From the NCBI GenBank assembly GCA_018402085.1, contig JAGYJM010000002.1, positions 310,001 to 374,000 of the forward strand: a DNA stretch of 64,000 bases. Direction: 5' to 3'. The notes below the pieces were generated by a model. That model ran no database searches and was not told the DNA's origin. It saw nothing but the letters and a program-made list of their open reading frames with translations. This document shows, piece by piece, positions 1-10,820 of this stretch (positions are counted from its first letter, which is position 1; every line of letters starts with the position of its first letter). The translations under genes were made by a program, and so were the position numbers. The DNA comes from Flavobacteriales bacterium (GTDB taxonomy: Bacteria > Bacteroidota > Bacteroidia > Flavobacteriales_D > Sanyastnellaceae).

Positions 1-84
1 GACGGAAGTTGTCCAAATCCCGCTTACTGACTTAAGAGAGAACTAAAACTTATTGACAAGGAATTATGAAGACCGCCAGAAGAG

Positions 85-747
85 TTAGTACTTTTTCTTT
101 TTCTTTTTCTTCGGTCCGCCTTTTTTAGGGACACTTGCTGCCTGGATTGAGCCGTGTACTTTGACCACTTCATTTGCCGAAATAATCTCGTAGTCATCGG
201 GCAGCACCAGTTTTCCTCCGGATAGTTCCTTGATCTGTGCACGAATGAGTTTGTCTTCTACGGTTTGTCTGTTGTAGAGCACGTATTGACGTTTCATTAA
301 GTCACCAATCGCTTTGGTAAATGCGGTTTTTTCATCGCCATCTTCCATGGCAGAAGCTTTATCGATCATGCGCTCGAGCACCTTACCGTAATGTCCGAAT
401 TTAGGAGGCTCTGCGGGGTATGGTACGCGCTCTGGCGGATTGGTGAAAGTTTCGGGAGCCGGCTTAGGGTAGGGGGCATCAACGTCAAGTTGAAAGCCCG
501 ACATAACGTAGAGGTGATCCCAGAGTTTGTGCTTGTAATCTTCAATATCGCGGAGGTACGGGAAAAGCTGCCCCATCACACTGATGATCGCCTTGGCAAC
601 TTCGTTGCGTTCTTCACGATCTTCAATGGTCAGTGCAAATTCAACCATTTGTTGAATATTTCGACCGTACTCCGGAATCACGAGATCCGGGCGTTCACTA
701 TTGTAAGGTAGAAAAGGACTTTCTTCAGTATGCTCCATATCGCGCAA
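85..747 (-). CDS. DUF4290 domain-containing protein with poly-Lys C-terminus
   Basis: 220-aa ORF; N-terminal YNSERPDLVIPEYGRNIQQMVEFA resembles Bacteroidota DUF4290; C-terminus KKGGPKKKKKKKY. Confidence 0.8.
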   Translation of the reverse strand: MRDMEHTEESPFLPYNSERPDLVIPEYGRNIQQMVEFALTIEDREERNEVAKAIISVMGQLFPYLRDIEDYKHKLWDHLYVMSGFQLDVDAPYPKPAPETFTNPPERVPYPAEPPKFGHYGKVLERMIDKASAMEDGDEKTAFTKAIGDLMKRQYVLYNRQTVEDKLIRAQIKELSGGKLVLPDDYEIISANEVVKVHGSIQAASVPKKGGPKKKKKKKY

Positions 748-778
748 ATTTAGTCATTTCAGGCTTGCTTGTGCTTTT

Positions 779-810
779 CCCCGCAAAAGCGGGGGATGCG
801 AACATGTTCG
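779..810 (+). repeat. Dispersed palindromic element copy A (CCCCGC-AAAA-GCGGGG-GATG) followed by 12-bp palindrome CGAACATGTTCG
   Basis: Direct reading; 6-bp stem, AAAA loop, GATG; CGAACATGTTCG at 799-810. Confidence 0.85.
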
Positions 811-866
811 GCACGCACAGAGAGCCTCTTTTCATAGATGAAAATGTTTGCCCCGCCAGAAGAATA

Positions 867-1016
867 CCGCCCCCGATCGCAGCGGCAGCCCCTGCTTGCG
901 CGGCACCGCAAGCCCCGGTGTGCGCTGGCTTGTCTGAGAAGACAAGACCCGCGCACACCGAAAAGGGCGGCGAGTGCCGTGCAAGCAGGGCTACAGCGGA
1001 GAGCGGGAAAAGGCGG
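867..1016. repeat. ~150-bp near-continuous inverted repeat (long rod/cruciform) in the uvrD-DUF4290 intergenic region
   Basis: Nested complementary arms: 887-906/974-992, 912-915/965-968, 916-925/951-960 (10 bp perfect), 929-935/940-946 with GAGA loop at 936-939; weaker outer pairs 867-871/1012-1016. Confidence 0.8.
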
Positions 1017-1031
1017 CCAGAATCGGTTGAA

Positions 1032-3308
1032 CTACAACACTTTCAATTTGGCAAACTTCAGTAGTAACTGTTTCTGTCCGGCCTTCGGAAAGAACACGGT
1101 CGCCTTGGCATTCGGTGACTCGCCTTCCACCTTAAGCACTTTCCCTTTCCCAAAACGCGCATGCTCTACCTCAACGCCTGCAACGATCTGTGAGATGTCA
1201 ACAGGAGCCGCAGAACTGCGCTCCGCCTCGCTCAAAGGCTTCTTATTCGAGCCGCCTGAACCTCCCGGCATCTGCCGGTAGAAGCGGTTTCGGGCGTCAT
1301 CGAACGATTTGCCGCCGGCGAAGGGATCCGGACGCGCCGATGAAACGGCAGGTACGTTCAGGTACTGTTCATCCACTTCTTCAATGAAGCGGGAGGGTTC
1401 ACACTGGATCAACTGCCCCCAGCGATAGCGCGTGATTGCATACGAGAGTACGGCGCGCTTGCGGGCGCGTGTCAGTGCCACATAGAAAAGACGGCGCTCT
1501 TCTTCGAGTTCATCACGTGAGTTTAACGCCATTTGACTCGGAAAAAGATCTTCTTCAAGACCGACAATATAGATGTAGTCAAACTCAAGCCCCTTTGAGC
1601 CGTGTACCGTCATCATATTGACCTTATTGTCGTCGTCATCATCTTTGTCAGCATCAGTCAGGAGGGCAACGTCAACGAGGAAGTCAGCCATGGTGCGTAT
1701 GGCTTCCGGCTGTTGCGGATCTGACTGGTCAGCGAATTCTTTGAGGCCATTCAGCAATTCTTGAATATTGTCGTATCGAGCGACACCCTCCGGCGTTTTA
1801 TCAACGTAAAGTGTTTTCAGCAAACCCGTGTGTTGTGCGATGTGCTGACCGAGTTCATAGGCATTGACCGTTTCAACCTGAGCAGAGAAGCTCTCTATCA
1901 TCGCTTGAAAGGCCTTGAGCTTGCTCAGGGTGCCGCCATTGAATTGAAGGCCGTGCGCATGCGGCGCGGTAAGTACCTCCCAGAATGTAACCCGCTGTGT
2001 GGCGCTTGCAGCGGTCATTTTATCGAGGGTGGTTTTTCCGATGGCTCGTGCCGGATAGTTAATGATGCGCTTCAGTGATTCGTCGTCGCTATGATTGGCG
2101 GCCAGTCGGAAATAGGCGAGCAGGTCTTTCACTTCTTTGCGCTGATAAAACGATAATCCGCCATAAATACGGTAAGGCAGGTTCATTTTACGCAAGGCCT
2201 CTTCAAACGAACGCGACTGGCTGTTGGTTCGATAAAGGATGGCAAACTCTCGGTTCGGTACCTGGTGCTGATTGATGGTCTCAAAGATGGATTCGGCCAC
2301 AAAACGGCCTTCGTCATTGTCAGACAGCGCCCGGTGCAGCAAGATCATGTCACCCTCACCGTTGTCAGTCCAGACCGTCTTTTTAATCTGGTTTTGGTTC
2401 TTGTCAATGATGGAGTTTGCCGCATTGACAATAACCTTGGTTGACCGGTAGTTCTGCTCAAGTTTGTACATCCCGAAATCAGGATAATCACGCTTGAAGT
2501 TGAGTATATTGCCGATATCAGCTCCGCGAAAGCTGTAGATTGACTGGGCGTCGTCGCCCACCACACACACATTGTGATGCACAGCGCCAAGCTGTTTAAT
2601 GATCAGGTATTGCGCAAAGTTGGTGTCTTGGTACTCGTCAACTAGAATAAACTGAAATTTATGCTGGTAGCGGTGCAAAACATCAGGATGGTCTCTGAGC
2701 AGCACATTGGTTTTGAAGAGGAGATCGTCAAAATCCATAGCTCCTGAACGCTGACATCGAATGGTGTATTCTTTGTATATATCAGCGAGTCTCGGACGAC
2801 CTGCGAGGTGGTCTTCATTGATAACTTCGGTATTACGGGCGTAGGCATCCGGACCAATCAGGTTATTCTTGGCTGAAGAAATACGCGATTGCACCGATGC
2901 CGGCTTGTAGGCCTTGTCATCGAGGTTCATTGACTTGACGACATCTTTGATTACCGAACGGCTGTCTTGTGTGTCGTAAATGGTAAAATTACGGGGGTAG
3001 TTGATTTTCTCTGACTCCATGCGCAGGATGCGCGCGAAAACGGAGTGAAAGGTTCCCATCCAGATATTGGCAGATTCTTTGTCACCGATAATCTGGGAGA
3101 TCCGTTCTTTCATCTCCCGTGCCGCTTTATTTGTAAAGGTGAGCGAGAGGATAGAAAACGGGTCAACACCTTGATTGATCAGGTGTGCAATACGATAGGT
3201 GAGCACACGGGTTTTTCCGGAGCCTGCTCCGGCGATGACCATCATAGGCCCCTCTATGTGTTCAACAGCCTTTCGCTGCGCCTCGTTGAGATGATTTAAG
3301 TACTCCAC
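1032..3308 (-). CDS. UvrD/PcrA-family ATP-dependent DNA helicase
   Basis: 758 aa; LNEAQRKAVEH, AGAGSGKTRVLTYR (Walker A), DEYQDTN, QNYRST, MTVHGSKGLEFDYIYIVGLEEDLFP, ALTRARK motifs. Confidence 0.95.
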   Translation of the reverse strand: MEYLNHLNEAQRKAVEHIEGPMMVIAGAGSGKTRVLTYRIAHLINQGVDPFSILSLTFTNKAAREMKERISQIIGDKESANIWMGTFHSVFARILRMESEKINYPRNFTIYDTQDSRSVIKDVVKSMNLDDKAYKPASVQSRISSAKNNLIGPDAYARNTEVINEDHLAGRPRLADIYKEYTIRCQRSGAMDFDDLLFKTNVLLRDHPDVLHRYQHKFQFILVDEYQDTNFAQYLIIKQLGAVHHNVCVVGDDAQSIYSFRGADIGNILNFKRDYPDFGMYKLEQNYRSTKVIVNAANSIIDKNQNQIKKTVWTDNGEGDMILLHRALSDNDEGRFVAESIFETINQHQVPNREFAILYRTNSQSRSFEEALRKMNLPYRIYGGLSFYQRKEVKDLLAYFRLAANHSDDESLKRIINYPARAIGKTTLDKMTAASATQRVTFWEVLTAPHAHGLQFNGGTLSKLKAFQAMIESFSAQVETVNAYELGQHIAQHTGLLKTLYVDKTPEGVARYDNIQELLNGLKEFADQSDPQQPEAIRTMADFLVDVALLTDADKDDDDDNKVNMMTVHGSKGLEFDYIYIVGLEEDLFPSQMALNSRDELEEERRLFYVALTRARKRAVLSYAITRYRWGQLIQCEPSRFIEEVDEQYLNVPAVSSARPDPFAGGKSFDDARNRFYRQMPGGSGGSNKKPLSEAERSSAAPVDISQIVAGVEVEHARFGKGKVLKVEGESPNAKATVFFPKAGQKQLLLKFAKLKVL

Positions 3309-3330
3309 TGCGCAAAAGTAACAAAGCGCA
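3309..3330 (-). promoter_or_regulatory. Candidate Bacteroidota promoter -7 element for the uvrD gene
   Basis: Reverse strand reads TTACTTTTGCGC (TAnnTTTG) just upstream of the start codon. Confidence 0.45.
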
Positions 3331-3367
3331 TCTGGATGTGAGTGGCTTTAAACGTGTAGTTCTGTTT

Positions 3368-3395
3368 CAGCGCAAAAGCGCTGGATGTACTCATC
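3368..3395 (+). repeat. Dispersed palindromic element copy B (CAGCGC-AAAA-GCGCTG-GATG TACT CATC)
   Basis: 6-bp stem, AAAA loop, GATG/CATC second palindrome. Confidence 0.85.
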
Positions 3396-3525
3396 AGTGC
3401 CAGGTAAGGCAAAAAAAGCACCGTAAAACGACGCTTCCGAAGCTCAGATTTGTGAGATTTGCCCCTCTTTCAGCAAGAGGGTGTTCGTTTTTAACACGCT
3501 GCACTGAAATTAAAATACCCAAAGC

Positions 3526-3560
3526 CATTGAAATTCGGGAATAACCCCTTACATTTGCAG
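3526..3560 (+). promoter_or_regulatory. Candidate promoter for the ribosomal superoperon
   Basis: TTG ... 19 nt ... TACATTTG matches the Bacteroidota -33/-7 (TTTG, TAnnTTTG) pattern upstream of rpsL. Confidence 0.6.
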
Positions 3561-3578
3561 CCCCAAAAAAAATTGGGG
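3561..3578 (+). promoter_or_regulatory. 5'UTR hairpin CCCCAA-AAAAAA-TTGGGG ahead of rpsL
   Basis: 6-bp perfect stem immediately downstream of the predicted -7 element. Confidence 0.55.
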
Positions 3579-3621
3579 AAGAGTATTTTGTCGAAAACTT
3601 TTTGATAGAGAAAACCGGAAT

Positions 3622-3999
3622 ATGCCGACGATACAACAGCTCATTCGCAAGGGTCGCATCTCAAAAGTGAAGCCCAATAAATCAGCGGCGCTTGACGCTT
3701 GTCCGCAGCGTCGCGGCGTTTGCGTACGTGTTTATACAACGACTCCGAAGAAGCCAAACTCAGCGATGCGAAAGGTGGCTCGTGTGCGCCTCACCAACGG
3801 CAACGAAGTGAACGCTTACATTGGAGGCGAAGGACATAACCTTCAGGAGCACAGTATCGTTTTGGTACGCGGTGGTCGTGTTAAAGATCTTCCGGGTGTT
3901 CGTTATCACATCGTGCGCGGGGCACTTGATACCGCGGGTGTTGAAGGACGTAACCAGCGTCGTTCGAAGTACGGCACAAAACGACCTAAGAAGAAATAA
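3622..3999 (+). CDS. rpsL: 30S ribosomal protein S12
   Basis: [12 protein letters not shown]...[41 protein letters not shown]. Confidence 0.98.
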   Translation: MPTIQQLIRKGRISKVKPNKSAALDACPQRRGVCVRVYTTTPKKPNSAMRKVARVRLTNGNEVNAYIGGEGHNLQEHSIVLVRGGRVKDLPGVRYHIVRGALDTAGVEGRNQRRSKYGTKRPKKK

Positions 4000-4016
4000 T
4001 TCCTTGAGATAGCGCT

Positions 4017-4484
4017 ATGAGAAGGAAAACAGCCAAAAGGATCCCCACGTTACCAGATCCGCGTTTTAATGACGTTATGGTAACCAAGTTCGTGAACAAC
4101 CTCATGCTGGAGGGCAAGAAGAGTGTTGCACTCACCATTTTTTATGATGCCATTGATCGCGTGTCTGAGAAGACCGGAGAAGACGGGCTCGAGATCTTCA
4201 AGAAAGGGTTGAGCAATGTGACGCCCGGTGTAGAGGTTCGCAGCCGCCGTGTAGGAGGGGCGACGTTTCAGATCCCGCAGCCGATTCGCGATTCAAGGAA
4301 GCTTTCCCTGGGGATGAAATGGCTGATCCGTTTTTCTCGCAAGCGCAACGAGAAAACTATGGCAGAGCGTCTCGCAGCTGAAATTATGGCTGCTGCCAAA
4401 GAAGAGGGCGCAACCTTCAAGAAAAAAGAAGAAACGCATCGGATGGCCGAGGCAAATAAAGCATTCTCTCACTTCCGTTTTTAA
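4017..4484 (+). CDS. rpsG: 30S ribosomal protein S7
   Basis: 155 aa, S7 family sequence, gene order. Confidence 0.98.
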   Translation: MRRKTAKRIPTLPDPRFNDVMVTKFVNNLMLEGKKSVALTIFYDAIDRVSEKTGEDGLEIFKKGLSNVTPGVEVRSRRVGGATFQIPQPIRDSRKLSLGMKWLIRFSRKRNEKTMAERLAAEIMAAAKEEGATFKKKEETHRMAEANKAFSHFRF

Positions 4485-4504
4485 TCGATCACGACTAGAC
4501 AACC

Positions 4505-6619
4505 ATGGCAAAAAGAGATCTCAAATTCACCCGTAATATCGGTATCGCTGCTCACATTGATGCCGGTAAAACGACCACTACAGAGCGTATTCTGTACTAT
4601 GGCGGTGTGAACCATAAAATCGGGGAAGTGCACGATGGTGGCGCGACGATGGACTGGATGGAGCAGGAGCAGGAGCGAGGTATCACAATTACTTCGGCAG
4701 CGACGACCCTCAACTGGAACTACCGCGACCAGAAGTACCATGTGAACATTATTGATACTCCCGGACACGTTGACTTTACTGTAGAGGTGAACCGCTCACT
4801 TCGTGTGCTTGACGGGCTCGTATTCCTCTTTAGCGCGGTTGACGGTGTGGAGCCTCAGTCAGAGACTAACTGGCGACTGGCCGATAATTACAACGTGCCA
4901 CGTATCGGTTTCGTCAACAAGATGGACCGTCAGGGGGCTGACTTCCTCAACGTGTGCAAGCAGGTAAAGGAGATGCTCGGCAGCCACGCGCTACCATTGC
5001 AAATTCCGATTGGTGCTGAAGACGACTTTGAGGGGGTGGTTGATTTGATCAACTTCCGCGGCATCGTCTGGAACGAAGAGGATATGGGGATGACCTTCAA
5101 GGAGGTTGAAGTTCCTGCTGACATTCTTGACGAAGCTACAGAGTATCGTGAGAAGCTTCTCGAAGCTGTTGCGGAGTTTGATGAGACCGATACCTTGATG
5201 GAGAAATTCTTCGAAGATCCTGAGTCACTCACCGAGCGCGAAATCCTCGATTGTCTTCGCCAGGCAACCATCTCCGGAAAAGTTGTTCCGATGATGTGTG
5301 GATCAGCCTTTAAGAACAAAGGTGTTCAGGCTATGCTCGATATGGTGATGGAGATTCTTCCTTCACCGCTTGACGTTGAGGCAGTAACCGGAACCAATCC
5401 TGATTCGGAAGAAGAGGAGAAGCGTCGCCCTGATTACGATGAACCTTTTGCCGCACTCGCATTCAAGATCGCAACGGATCCTTTTGTAGGTCGTCTAGCA
5501 TTTACGCGGGCATACTCAGGAGTACTTTCTTCAGGGTCTTACGTGCTGAACACACGCACAGGCAAAAAGGAGCGTATTTCGCGCATCTTCCAGATGCACG
5601 CGAATAAGCAGAATCAAATTGATCAACTGGGTGCCGGAGACATTGGCGCACTGGTTGGCTTTAAAGATATTAAGACGGGAGACACGCTCTGTGACGAGAG
5701 CAAGCCCATCGTACTGGAGTCAATGACCTTCCCTGAACCGGTTATTGGTCTCGCGATCGAACCGAAGACCCAGGCAGATGTAGATAAACTGGGTGTTGCG
5801 TTGGCTAAACTCGCAGAAGAAGACCCCACCTTCCAGGTGCGTTCGGATGAAGATACCGGCCAAACTGTCATCAGTGGCATGGGAGAGCTTCACCTCGAGA
5901 TTATCATTGACCGTTTGAAGCGTGAGTTCAAAGTGGAATGTAACCAAGGACGCCCACAGGTGTCTTACAAGGAAGCAATCACAGGATGGACTGACCACCG
6001 TGAAGTTTACAAGAAGCAATCAGGTGGACGTGGTAAGTTTGCGGATATCGTAGTGAAAATCGGACCGAACGATGACCTCGAGAACCCAGGACTGAAGTTT
6101 GTGAACAACATCAAAGGCGGTAACGTGCCTCGTGAGTTTGTTCCTTCTGTTGAAAAGGGCTTCAAAGACGCCATGCAGAATGGTGTGCTCGCAGGTTTCC
6201 CGATTGACTCAATGACTGTTGAATTGAATGACGGGTCGTTCCACCCTGTGGATTCAGATGGTTTGTCATTTGAGCTTGCCGCAAAGATGGCTTACCGTCA
6301 TGCTGTGAAGGGCTGTAGTCCGGTGATTCTGGAGCCTATCATGCAGGTTGAAGTTGTGACGCCGGAAGAGAACATGGGTGACGTGATTGGTGACCTCAAT
6401 AAGCGTCGTGCGCTGATAGAGGGTACAGATGAGCGTAACGGTTCAACTGTGATCAAGGCGAAGGTGCCTTTGAGTGAGATGTTTGGTTACGTAACGGATC
6501 TTCGCACCATCACCAGTGGTCGTGCGACCTCTTCGATGGTATTCTCAAACTTCTCGGAGGCCCCTACGAACATACAACAGCAGGTTATTGAAGAAGTAAG
6601 CGGTAAGCAAACTGCATAA
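4505..6619 (+). CDS. fusA: Elongation factor G
   Basis: [38 protein letters not shown]. Confidence 0.98.
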   Translation: MAKRDLKFTRNIGIAAHIDAGKTTTTERILYYGGVNHKIGEVHDGGATMDWMEQEQERGITITSAATTLNWNYRDQKYHVNIIDTPGHVDFTVEVNRSLRVLDGLVFLFSAVDGVEPQSETNWRLADNYNVPRIGFVNKMDRQGADFLNVCKQVKEMLGSHALPLQIPIGAEDDFEGVVDLINFRGIVWNEEDMGMTFKEVEVPADILDEATEYREKLLEAVAEFDETDTLMEKFFEDPESLTEREILDCLRQATISGKVVPMMCGSAFKNKGVQAMLDMVMEILPSPLDVEAVTGTNPDSEEEEKRRPDYDEPFAALAFKIATDPFVGRLAFTRAYSGVLSSGSYVLNTRTGKKERISRIFQMHANKQNQIDQLGAGDIGALVGFKDIKTGDTLCDESKPIVLESMTFPEPVIGLAIEPKTQADVDKLGVALAKLAEEDPTFQVRSDEDTGQTVISGMGELHLEIIIDRLKREFKVECNQGRPQVSYKEAITGWTDHREVYKKQSGGRGKFADIVVKIGPNDDLENPGLKFVNNIKGGNVPREFVPSVEKGFKDAMQNGVLAGFPIDSMTVELNDGSFHPVDSDGLSFELAAKMAYRHAVKGCSPVILEPIMQVEVVTPEENMGDVIGDLNKRRALIEGTDERNGSTVIKAKVPLSEMFGYVTDLRTITSGRATSSMVFSNFSEAPTNIQQQVIEEVSGKQTA

Positions 6620-6631
6620 TTGACTGAGACA

Positions 6632-6937
6632 ATGGCACAAAAGATCCGCATAAAACTAAAGTCATACGATCACAATCTCGTAGATAAGTCTGCTGAGAAA
6701 ATCGTAAAGACCGTTAAAAATACAGGTGCTGTCATCAGTGGTCCTATTCCGCTGCCGACACACCGCAGAATTTACACCGTACTGCGCTCGCCGCACGTGA
6801 ACAAGAAGTCGCGTGAGCAGTTCGAGCTTTCGAGCTATAAGAGGCTTCTCGATATCTACAGTTCTTCATCGAAGACTGTTGATGCACTGATGCGCCTCGA
6901 GTTACCGAGCGGTGTTGAGGTAGAGATTAAAGTTTAA
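6632..6937 (+). CDS. rpsJ: 30S ribosomal protein S10
   Basis: [28 protein letters not shown] at 6632 preferred over the TTG at 6620 in the ORF track. Confidence 0.97.
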   Translation: MAQKIRIKLKSYDHNLVDKSAEKIVKTVKNTGAVISGPIPLPTHRRIYTVLRSPHVNKKSREQFELSSYKRLLDIYSSSSKTVDALMRLELPSGVEVEIKV

Positions 6938-6955
6938 TTAAGTAATACTAGAGCG

Positions 6956-7576
6956 ATGCCCGGACTCATAGGGAAGAAAATTGGTATGACCAGCATGTAT
7001 GATGCCGCTGGGAAAAATGTCCCATGCACGATTTTGGAAGCTGGTCCTTGTGTTGTTACGCAAGTCAAGACCCTGGAGAAGGATGGCTATGAAGCAATTC
7101 AACTCGGCTGGGGCGAGAAGACCGAAAAACGCACCAGTAAGCCGATGAAAGGCCATTTTGACAAAGCAGGAGTGAAGCCTCAAAAGCGACTGGCTGAATT
7201 CATTGGGTTCAATGAAGCGTTGAAAGCAGGTGACCAGATAGGCGTAAACGATGTGTTTAATGAAGGCGATTTCGTTTTCGTTATCGGTAAGAGCAAAGGA
7301 AAAGGCTTCCAGGGGGTGGTGAAGCGCCATGGTTTTGGAGGGGTTGGACAAGCAACCCACGGACAGCATAACCGCTTGCGTGCTCCTGGTTCTATCGGTG
7401 CCGCGTCTTATCCTGCGCGTGTTTTTAAGGGAATGCGCATGGCTGGCCAAACCGGCAACAAGCGTGTGACCACAGAAAACCTCGAGGTCATGAAAGTAAT
7501 GCCTGAAGAGGGGCTGCTCGTTGTGAAGGGAGCGGTTCCGGGGCACAAAGGTTCAACCGTTTTAATTCGGAAGTAA
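6956..7576 (+). CDS. rplC: 50S ribosomal protein L3
   Basis: [15 protein letters not shown]...GHGFGG-like core and gene order. Confidence 0.98.
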   Translation: MPGLIGKKIGMTSMYDAAGKNVPCTILEAGPCVVTQVKTLEKDGYEAIQLGWGEKTEKRTSKPMKGHFDKAGVKPQKRLAEFIGFNEALKAGDQIGVNDVFNEGDFVFVIGKSKGKGFQGVVKRHGFGGVGQATHGQHNRLRAPGSIGAASYPARVFKGMRMAGQTGNKRVTTENLEVMKVMPEEGLLVVKGAVPGHKGSTVLIRK

Positions 7577-7577
7577 G

Positions 7578-8216
7578 ATGGAGTTGATAGTACATAACAC
7601 AGAAGGCCAGAGCACCTCGAAAAAGGTGAAGCTTGACGAGGGTGTTTTCGGGGTTGAACCGAATGACCATGCCATCTATCTGGATGTAAAGCGTTATCTC
7701 GCAAGCCAGCGTCAAGGTACGCACAAGTCGAAAGAGCGCTCAGACGTTGCCGGTAGCACCAAGAAGATCAAGCGTCAAAAAGGTACTGGAACCGCGCGCG
7801 CCGGGGATATCAAAAACCCTTTGTTTCGCGGCGGTGGTACTGTATTCGGTCCGCGTCCACGCAAATATGAAGTGCGTCTGAACCACAAAGTGAAGCAGTT
7901 GGCGCGTCGTTCAGCGCTGACCTACAAGGCTCGTGAAGAAGCAATTAAGCTTGTTGAAGATATCAAGATGGAAGTTGCTAAGACACAAGACTTCCTTAAG
8001 GTGATGAAGAATCTGAAAACAGATACGGAGAAGACGTTGGTCGTTCTCCCTGAGCACAACCAAAACGTGTACCTCTCATCGCGTAATTCGAAAAAGCATA
8101 TGGTGCGTGTAGCATCTGATCTCAATACCTACGACATTCTCAACTGCAAGCATCTTGTCTTTGTTGGCAACGCGCATGAAGTAGTTCAAGGAATGCTTAA
8201 AACGGAAGAGAAATGA
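7578..8216 (+). CDS. rplD: 50S ribosomal protein L4
   Basis: KKIKRQKGTGTARAGDIKNPLFRGGGTVFGPRPRKY. Confidence 0.98.
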   Translation: MELIVHNTEGQSTSKKVKLDEGVFGVEPNDHAIYLDVKRYLASQRQGTHKSKERSDVAGSTKKIKRQKGTGTARAGDIKNPLFRGGGTVFGPRPRKYEVRLNHKVKQLARRSALTYKAREEAIKLVEDIKMEVAKTQDFLKVMKNLKTDTEKTLVVLPEHNQNVYLSSRNSKKHMVRVASDLNTYDILNCKHLVFVGNAHEVVQGMLKTEEK

Positions 8217-8506
8217 AGGACGTACTGATCAAGCCACTCATTACTGAGAAGCTTACGGCAGATGCCGAGAAGTATAACCGCTACGGATTCGTGGTTGCGG
8301 CGGGCACAAATAAAATTGAGATCAAAAAAGCTGTAGAATCAGCTTACGGTGTCAAAGTGACCAAGGTGCGCACGGTGAATGTGGACGGAAAAAAGCGCTC
8401 ACGATATACCAAGACAGGTACGGTGAACGGAAGAACTGACGGATTTAAGAAAGCGATCGTTCAACTCGCCGAGGGCGATATGATCGACTTCTACGATAAC
8501 ATTTAA
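8213..8506 (+). CDS. rplW: 50S ribosomal protein L23
   Basis: [22 protein letters not shown]; overlaps rplD by 4 nt. Confidence 0.97.
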   Translation: MKDVLIKPLITEKLTADAEKYNRYGFVVAAGTNKIEIKKAVESAYGVKVTKVRTVNVDGKKRSRYTKTGTVNGRTDGFKKAIVQLAEGDMIDFYDNI

Positions 8507-8520
8507 TCGGAGGAAAGAAG

Positions 8521-9345
8521 ATGGCACTGAAAAAGTTTAAACCCGTAACACCGGGACAGCGACACAGAGAGGCCAGCACGTTTGATGATGTCACAACGAG
8601 CAAGCCCTACAAGCCTCTCTTGGCTCCGATCAAGAAGTCAGGCGGACGTAACAATACTGGAAAAATGACTATGCGCTACCGTGGTGGTGGTCATAAACGT
8701 CGTTACCGCATCATCGACTTCAAGCGGAATAAGTTTGACATTCCTGCTGAGGTGTTGACCATTGAGTACGACCCGAACCGCTCTGCGCGCATTGCACTTG
8801 TGGAATACCAAGATGGTGAGAAGCGCTACATCATTGCTCCAGACGGACTGAAAGTTGGTCAGACGATTAAAAACGGAAAGGGTTCGGCTCCAGAAGTAGG
8901 AAATGCACTACCTCTCAGCGATATTCCGTTGGGAACAATTATCCACAACATTGAACTCGCACCTGGTCAAGGAGGAATTCTGGCGCGAAGCGCTGGAAGC
9001 TATGCGCAGTTGAATGCACGTGATAAGAAATACGCGATCGTTAAGTTGCCGAGTGGTGAAACCCGCATGATTCTGTCAACTTGTATGGCATCCATTGGGT
9101 CTGTGTCAAACTCTGAACACAACCTTCAGGTGCTCGGTAAAGCTGGTCGTAAACGTTGGAAAGGCCGCCGTCCGCGTGTACGCGGAGTGGTAATGAACCC
9201 TGTAGATCACCCAATGGGTGGTGGTGAGGGACGCCAGTCAGGTGGTCACCCACGAAGCCGCAATGGCATACCTGCAAAAGGCTACAAGACCCGTAAGCCG
9301 AAGAAGCAGTCGAATAAAATGATTATTGAACGTCGCAAGAAATAA
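8521..9345 (+). CDS. rplB: 50S ribosomal protein L2
   Basis: [28 protein letters not shown]. Confidence 0.98.
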   Translation: MALKKFKPVTPGQRHREASTFDDVTTSKPYKPLLAPIKKSGGRNNTGKMTMRYRGGGHKRRYRIIDFKRNKFDIPAEVLTIEYDPNRSARIALVEYQDGEKRYIIAPDGLKVGQTIKNGKGSAPEVGNALPLSDIPLGTIIHNIELAPGQGGILARSAGSYAQLNARDKKYAIVKLPSGETRMILSTCMASIGSVSNSEHNLQVLGKAGRKRWKGRRPRVRGVVMNPVDHPMGGGEGRQSGGHPRSRNGIPAKGYKTRKPKKQSNKMIIERRKK

Positions 9346-9356
9346 GTAGTTTAACG

Positions 9357-9638
9357 ATGGCTCGTTCACTTAAAAAACCTCCGTTTGTACACTATAAGCT
9401 CGCTCAGCGCATTGAAAGCGCTCAGGCAGCGGGTAAGAAGAATGTGATCAAGACCTGGTCGCGTGCATCCACTATCACCCCAGACTTTGTGGGGTTGACA
9501 ATAGGTGTGCACAACGGACGCCAGTTTATCCCCGTATATGTGACCGAGAATATGGTCGGTCACAAGCTTGGGGAATTTTCACCAACGCGCACCTTCCGCG
9601 GACATGGAGGCAACAAGAAAGATAAAGGCAGACGTTAA
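9357..9638 (+). CDS. rpsS: 30S ribosomal protein S19
   Basis: [15 protein letters not shown]...[29 protein letters not shown]. Confidence 0.98.
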   Translation: MARSLKKPPFVHYKLAQRIESAQAAGKKNVIKTWSRASTITPDFVGLTIGVHNGRQFIPVYVTENMVGHKLGEFSPTRTFRGHGGNKKDKGRR

Positions 9639-9659
9639 CGGAGCTAAAGAATTTACACC

Positions 9660-10055
9660 ATGGGTGCCAGGAAAAGAATAAAAGCGGAAGAGCGCAAAGA
9701 GGCCAGAAAGAGTCTAGCAATTGCCAAACTCAATAACTGTCCGACATCGCCACGCAAGATGCGCATCGTAGCTGATACGGTGCGCGGGAAAGATGTATTT
9801 GAAGCGTTGAACATCCTGAAGTTTAGCAAGCAGGAGGCTTCGGTTCGTCTGGAAAAACTTCTCCGAAGTGCAATCGCCAACTGGGAAGCAAAAAATGAAG
9901 GCGACAGACCTGAGGAATCTCAGCTTGTGGTCAGTGAAATTAAAGTGGATAGCGCACGTATGCTGAAGCGTCTGCGCCCGGCGCCTCAGGGCAGGGCTCA
10001 CCGCATTCGGAAGCGTTCAAACCACGTAACGATCATCGTAGATACTGCGAAATAA
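9660..10055 (+). CDS. rplV: 50S ribosomal protein L22
   Basis: L22 family sequence [20 protein letters not shown]. Confidence 0.97.
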   Translation: MGARKRIKAEERKEARKSLAIAKLNNCPTSPRKMRIVADTVRGKDVFEALNILKFSKQEASVRLEKLLRSAIANWEAKNEGDRPEESQLVVSEIKVDSARMLKRLRPAPQGRAHRIRKRSNHVTIIVDTAK

Positions 10056-10063
10056 GGATTAGA

Positions 10064-10798
10064 ATGGGACAAAAAACCAATCCAATAGGTAATCGACTCG
10101 GCTTCATCCGCGGATGGGATTCGAACTGGTACGGAGGTAATAATTACGCTGATAAGATCGAAGAAGACGATCGCATTCGTCGTTACCTGAATGCGCGTTT
10201 GCGCAAAGCGAGTGTAGCCCGAATCATCATCGAGCGCACATTGAAGCTCGTAACTGTTACCATTCAGACTGCACGCCCCGGCGTAATCATCGGTAAAGGT
10301 GGTTCTGAGGTCGATAAACTGAAAGAGGAGCTGAAGAAGCTCACGAAGAAAGAAGTTCAGATCAACATTTTTGAAATTAAACGTCCTGAGCTTGATGCAA
10401 AACTCGTTGCTGATAGCATTGCGCGTCAGCTTGAGGCTCGTATCTCTTTCCGCCGCGCCACCAAAATGTCGATAGCAGGAACGATGCGTATGGGTGCTGA
10501 GGGTATTAAAGTCACCATTGCCGGGCGTTTGAATGGTGCTGAAATGGCGCGTACGGAAACATACATGGATGGGCGCGTACCGCTGCATACTTTCCGCGCA
10601 GACATTGATTATGCACTCACCGAAGCGCATACGACATACGGGCGTATTGGTGTGAAAGTGTGGATCTGTCGTGGCGAGGTTTATGGCAAGCGTGACCTGA
10701 GCCCGACGGCAGGAATGAAGAATAAGCGTGGAGGACGACCAGCTGGTGATGCAGATGGTGGGGCCGGTGCAGGAGCACGCCGTCGTCGTCGCAAATAA
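10064..10798 (+). CDS. rpsC: 30S ribosomal protein S3
   Basis: [27 protein letters not shown] domain [11 protein letters not shown]. Confidence 0.98.
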   Translation: MGQKTNPIGNRLGFIRGWDSNWYGGNNYADKIEEDDRIRRYLNARLRKASVARIIIERTLKLVTVTIQTARPGVIIGKGGSEVDKLKEELKKLTKKEVQINIFEIKRPELDAKLVADSIARQLEARISFRRATKMSIAGTMRMGAEGIKVTIAGRLNGAEMARTETYMDGRVPLHTFRADIDYALTEAHTTYGRIGVKVWICRGEVYGKRDLSPTAGMKNKRGGRPAGDADGGAGAGARRRRRK

Positions 10799-10820
10799 CT
10801 AAGGAACAAGAAGGAATACG

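Noticed and set aside
867-1031. Integron attC site interpretation of the long inverted repeat
   Set aside because: A GTTGAAC (GTTRRRY-like) occurs at 1025-1031 but no matching RYYYAAC at the other end, and no integrase or cassette array is present.
6938-7546. 202-aa ORF antisense to rplC
   Set aside because: Shadow ORF within the ribosomal operon.
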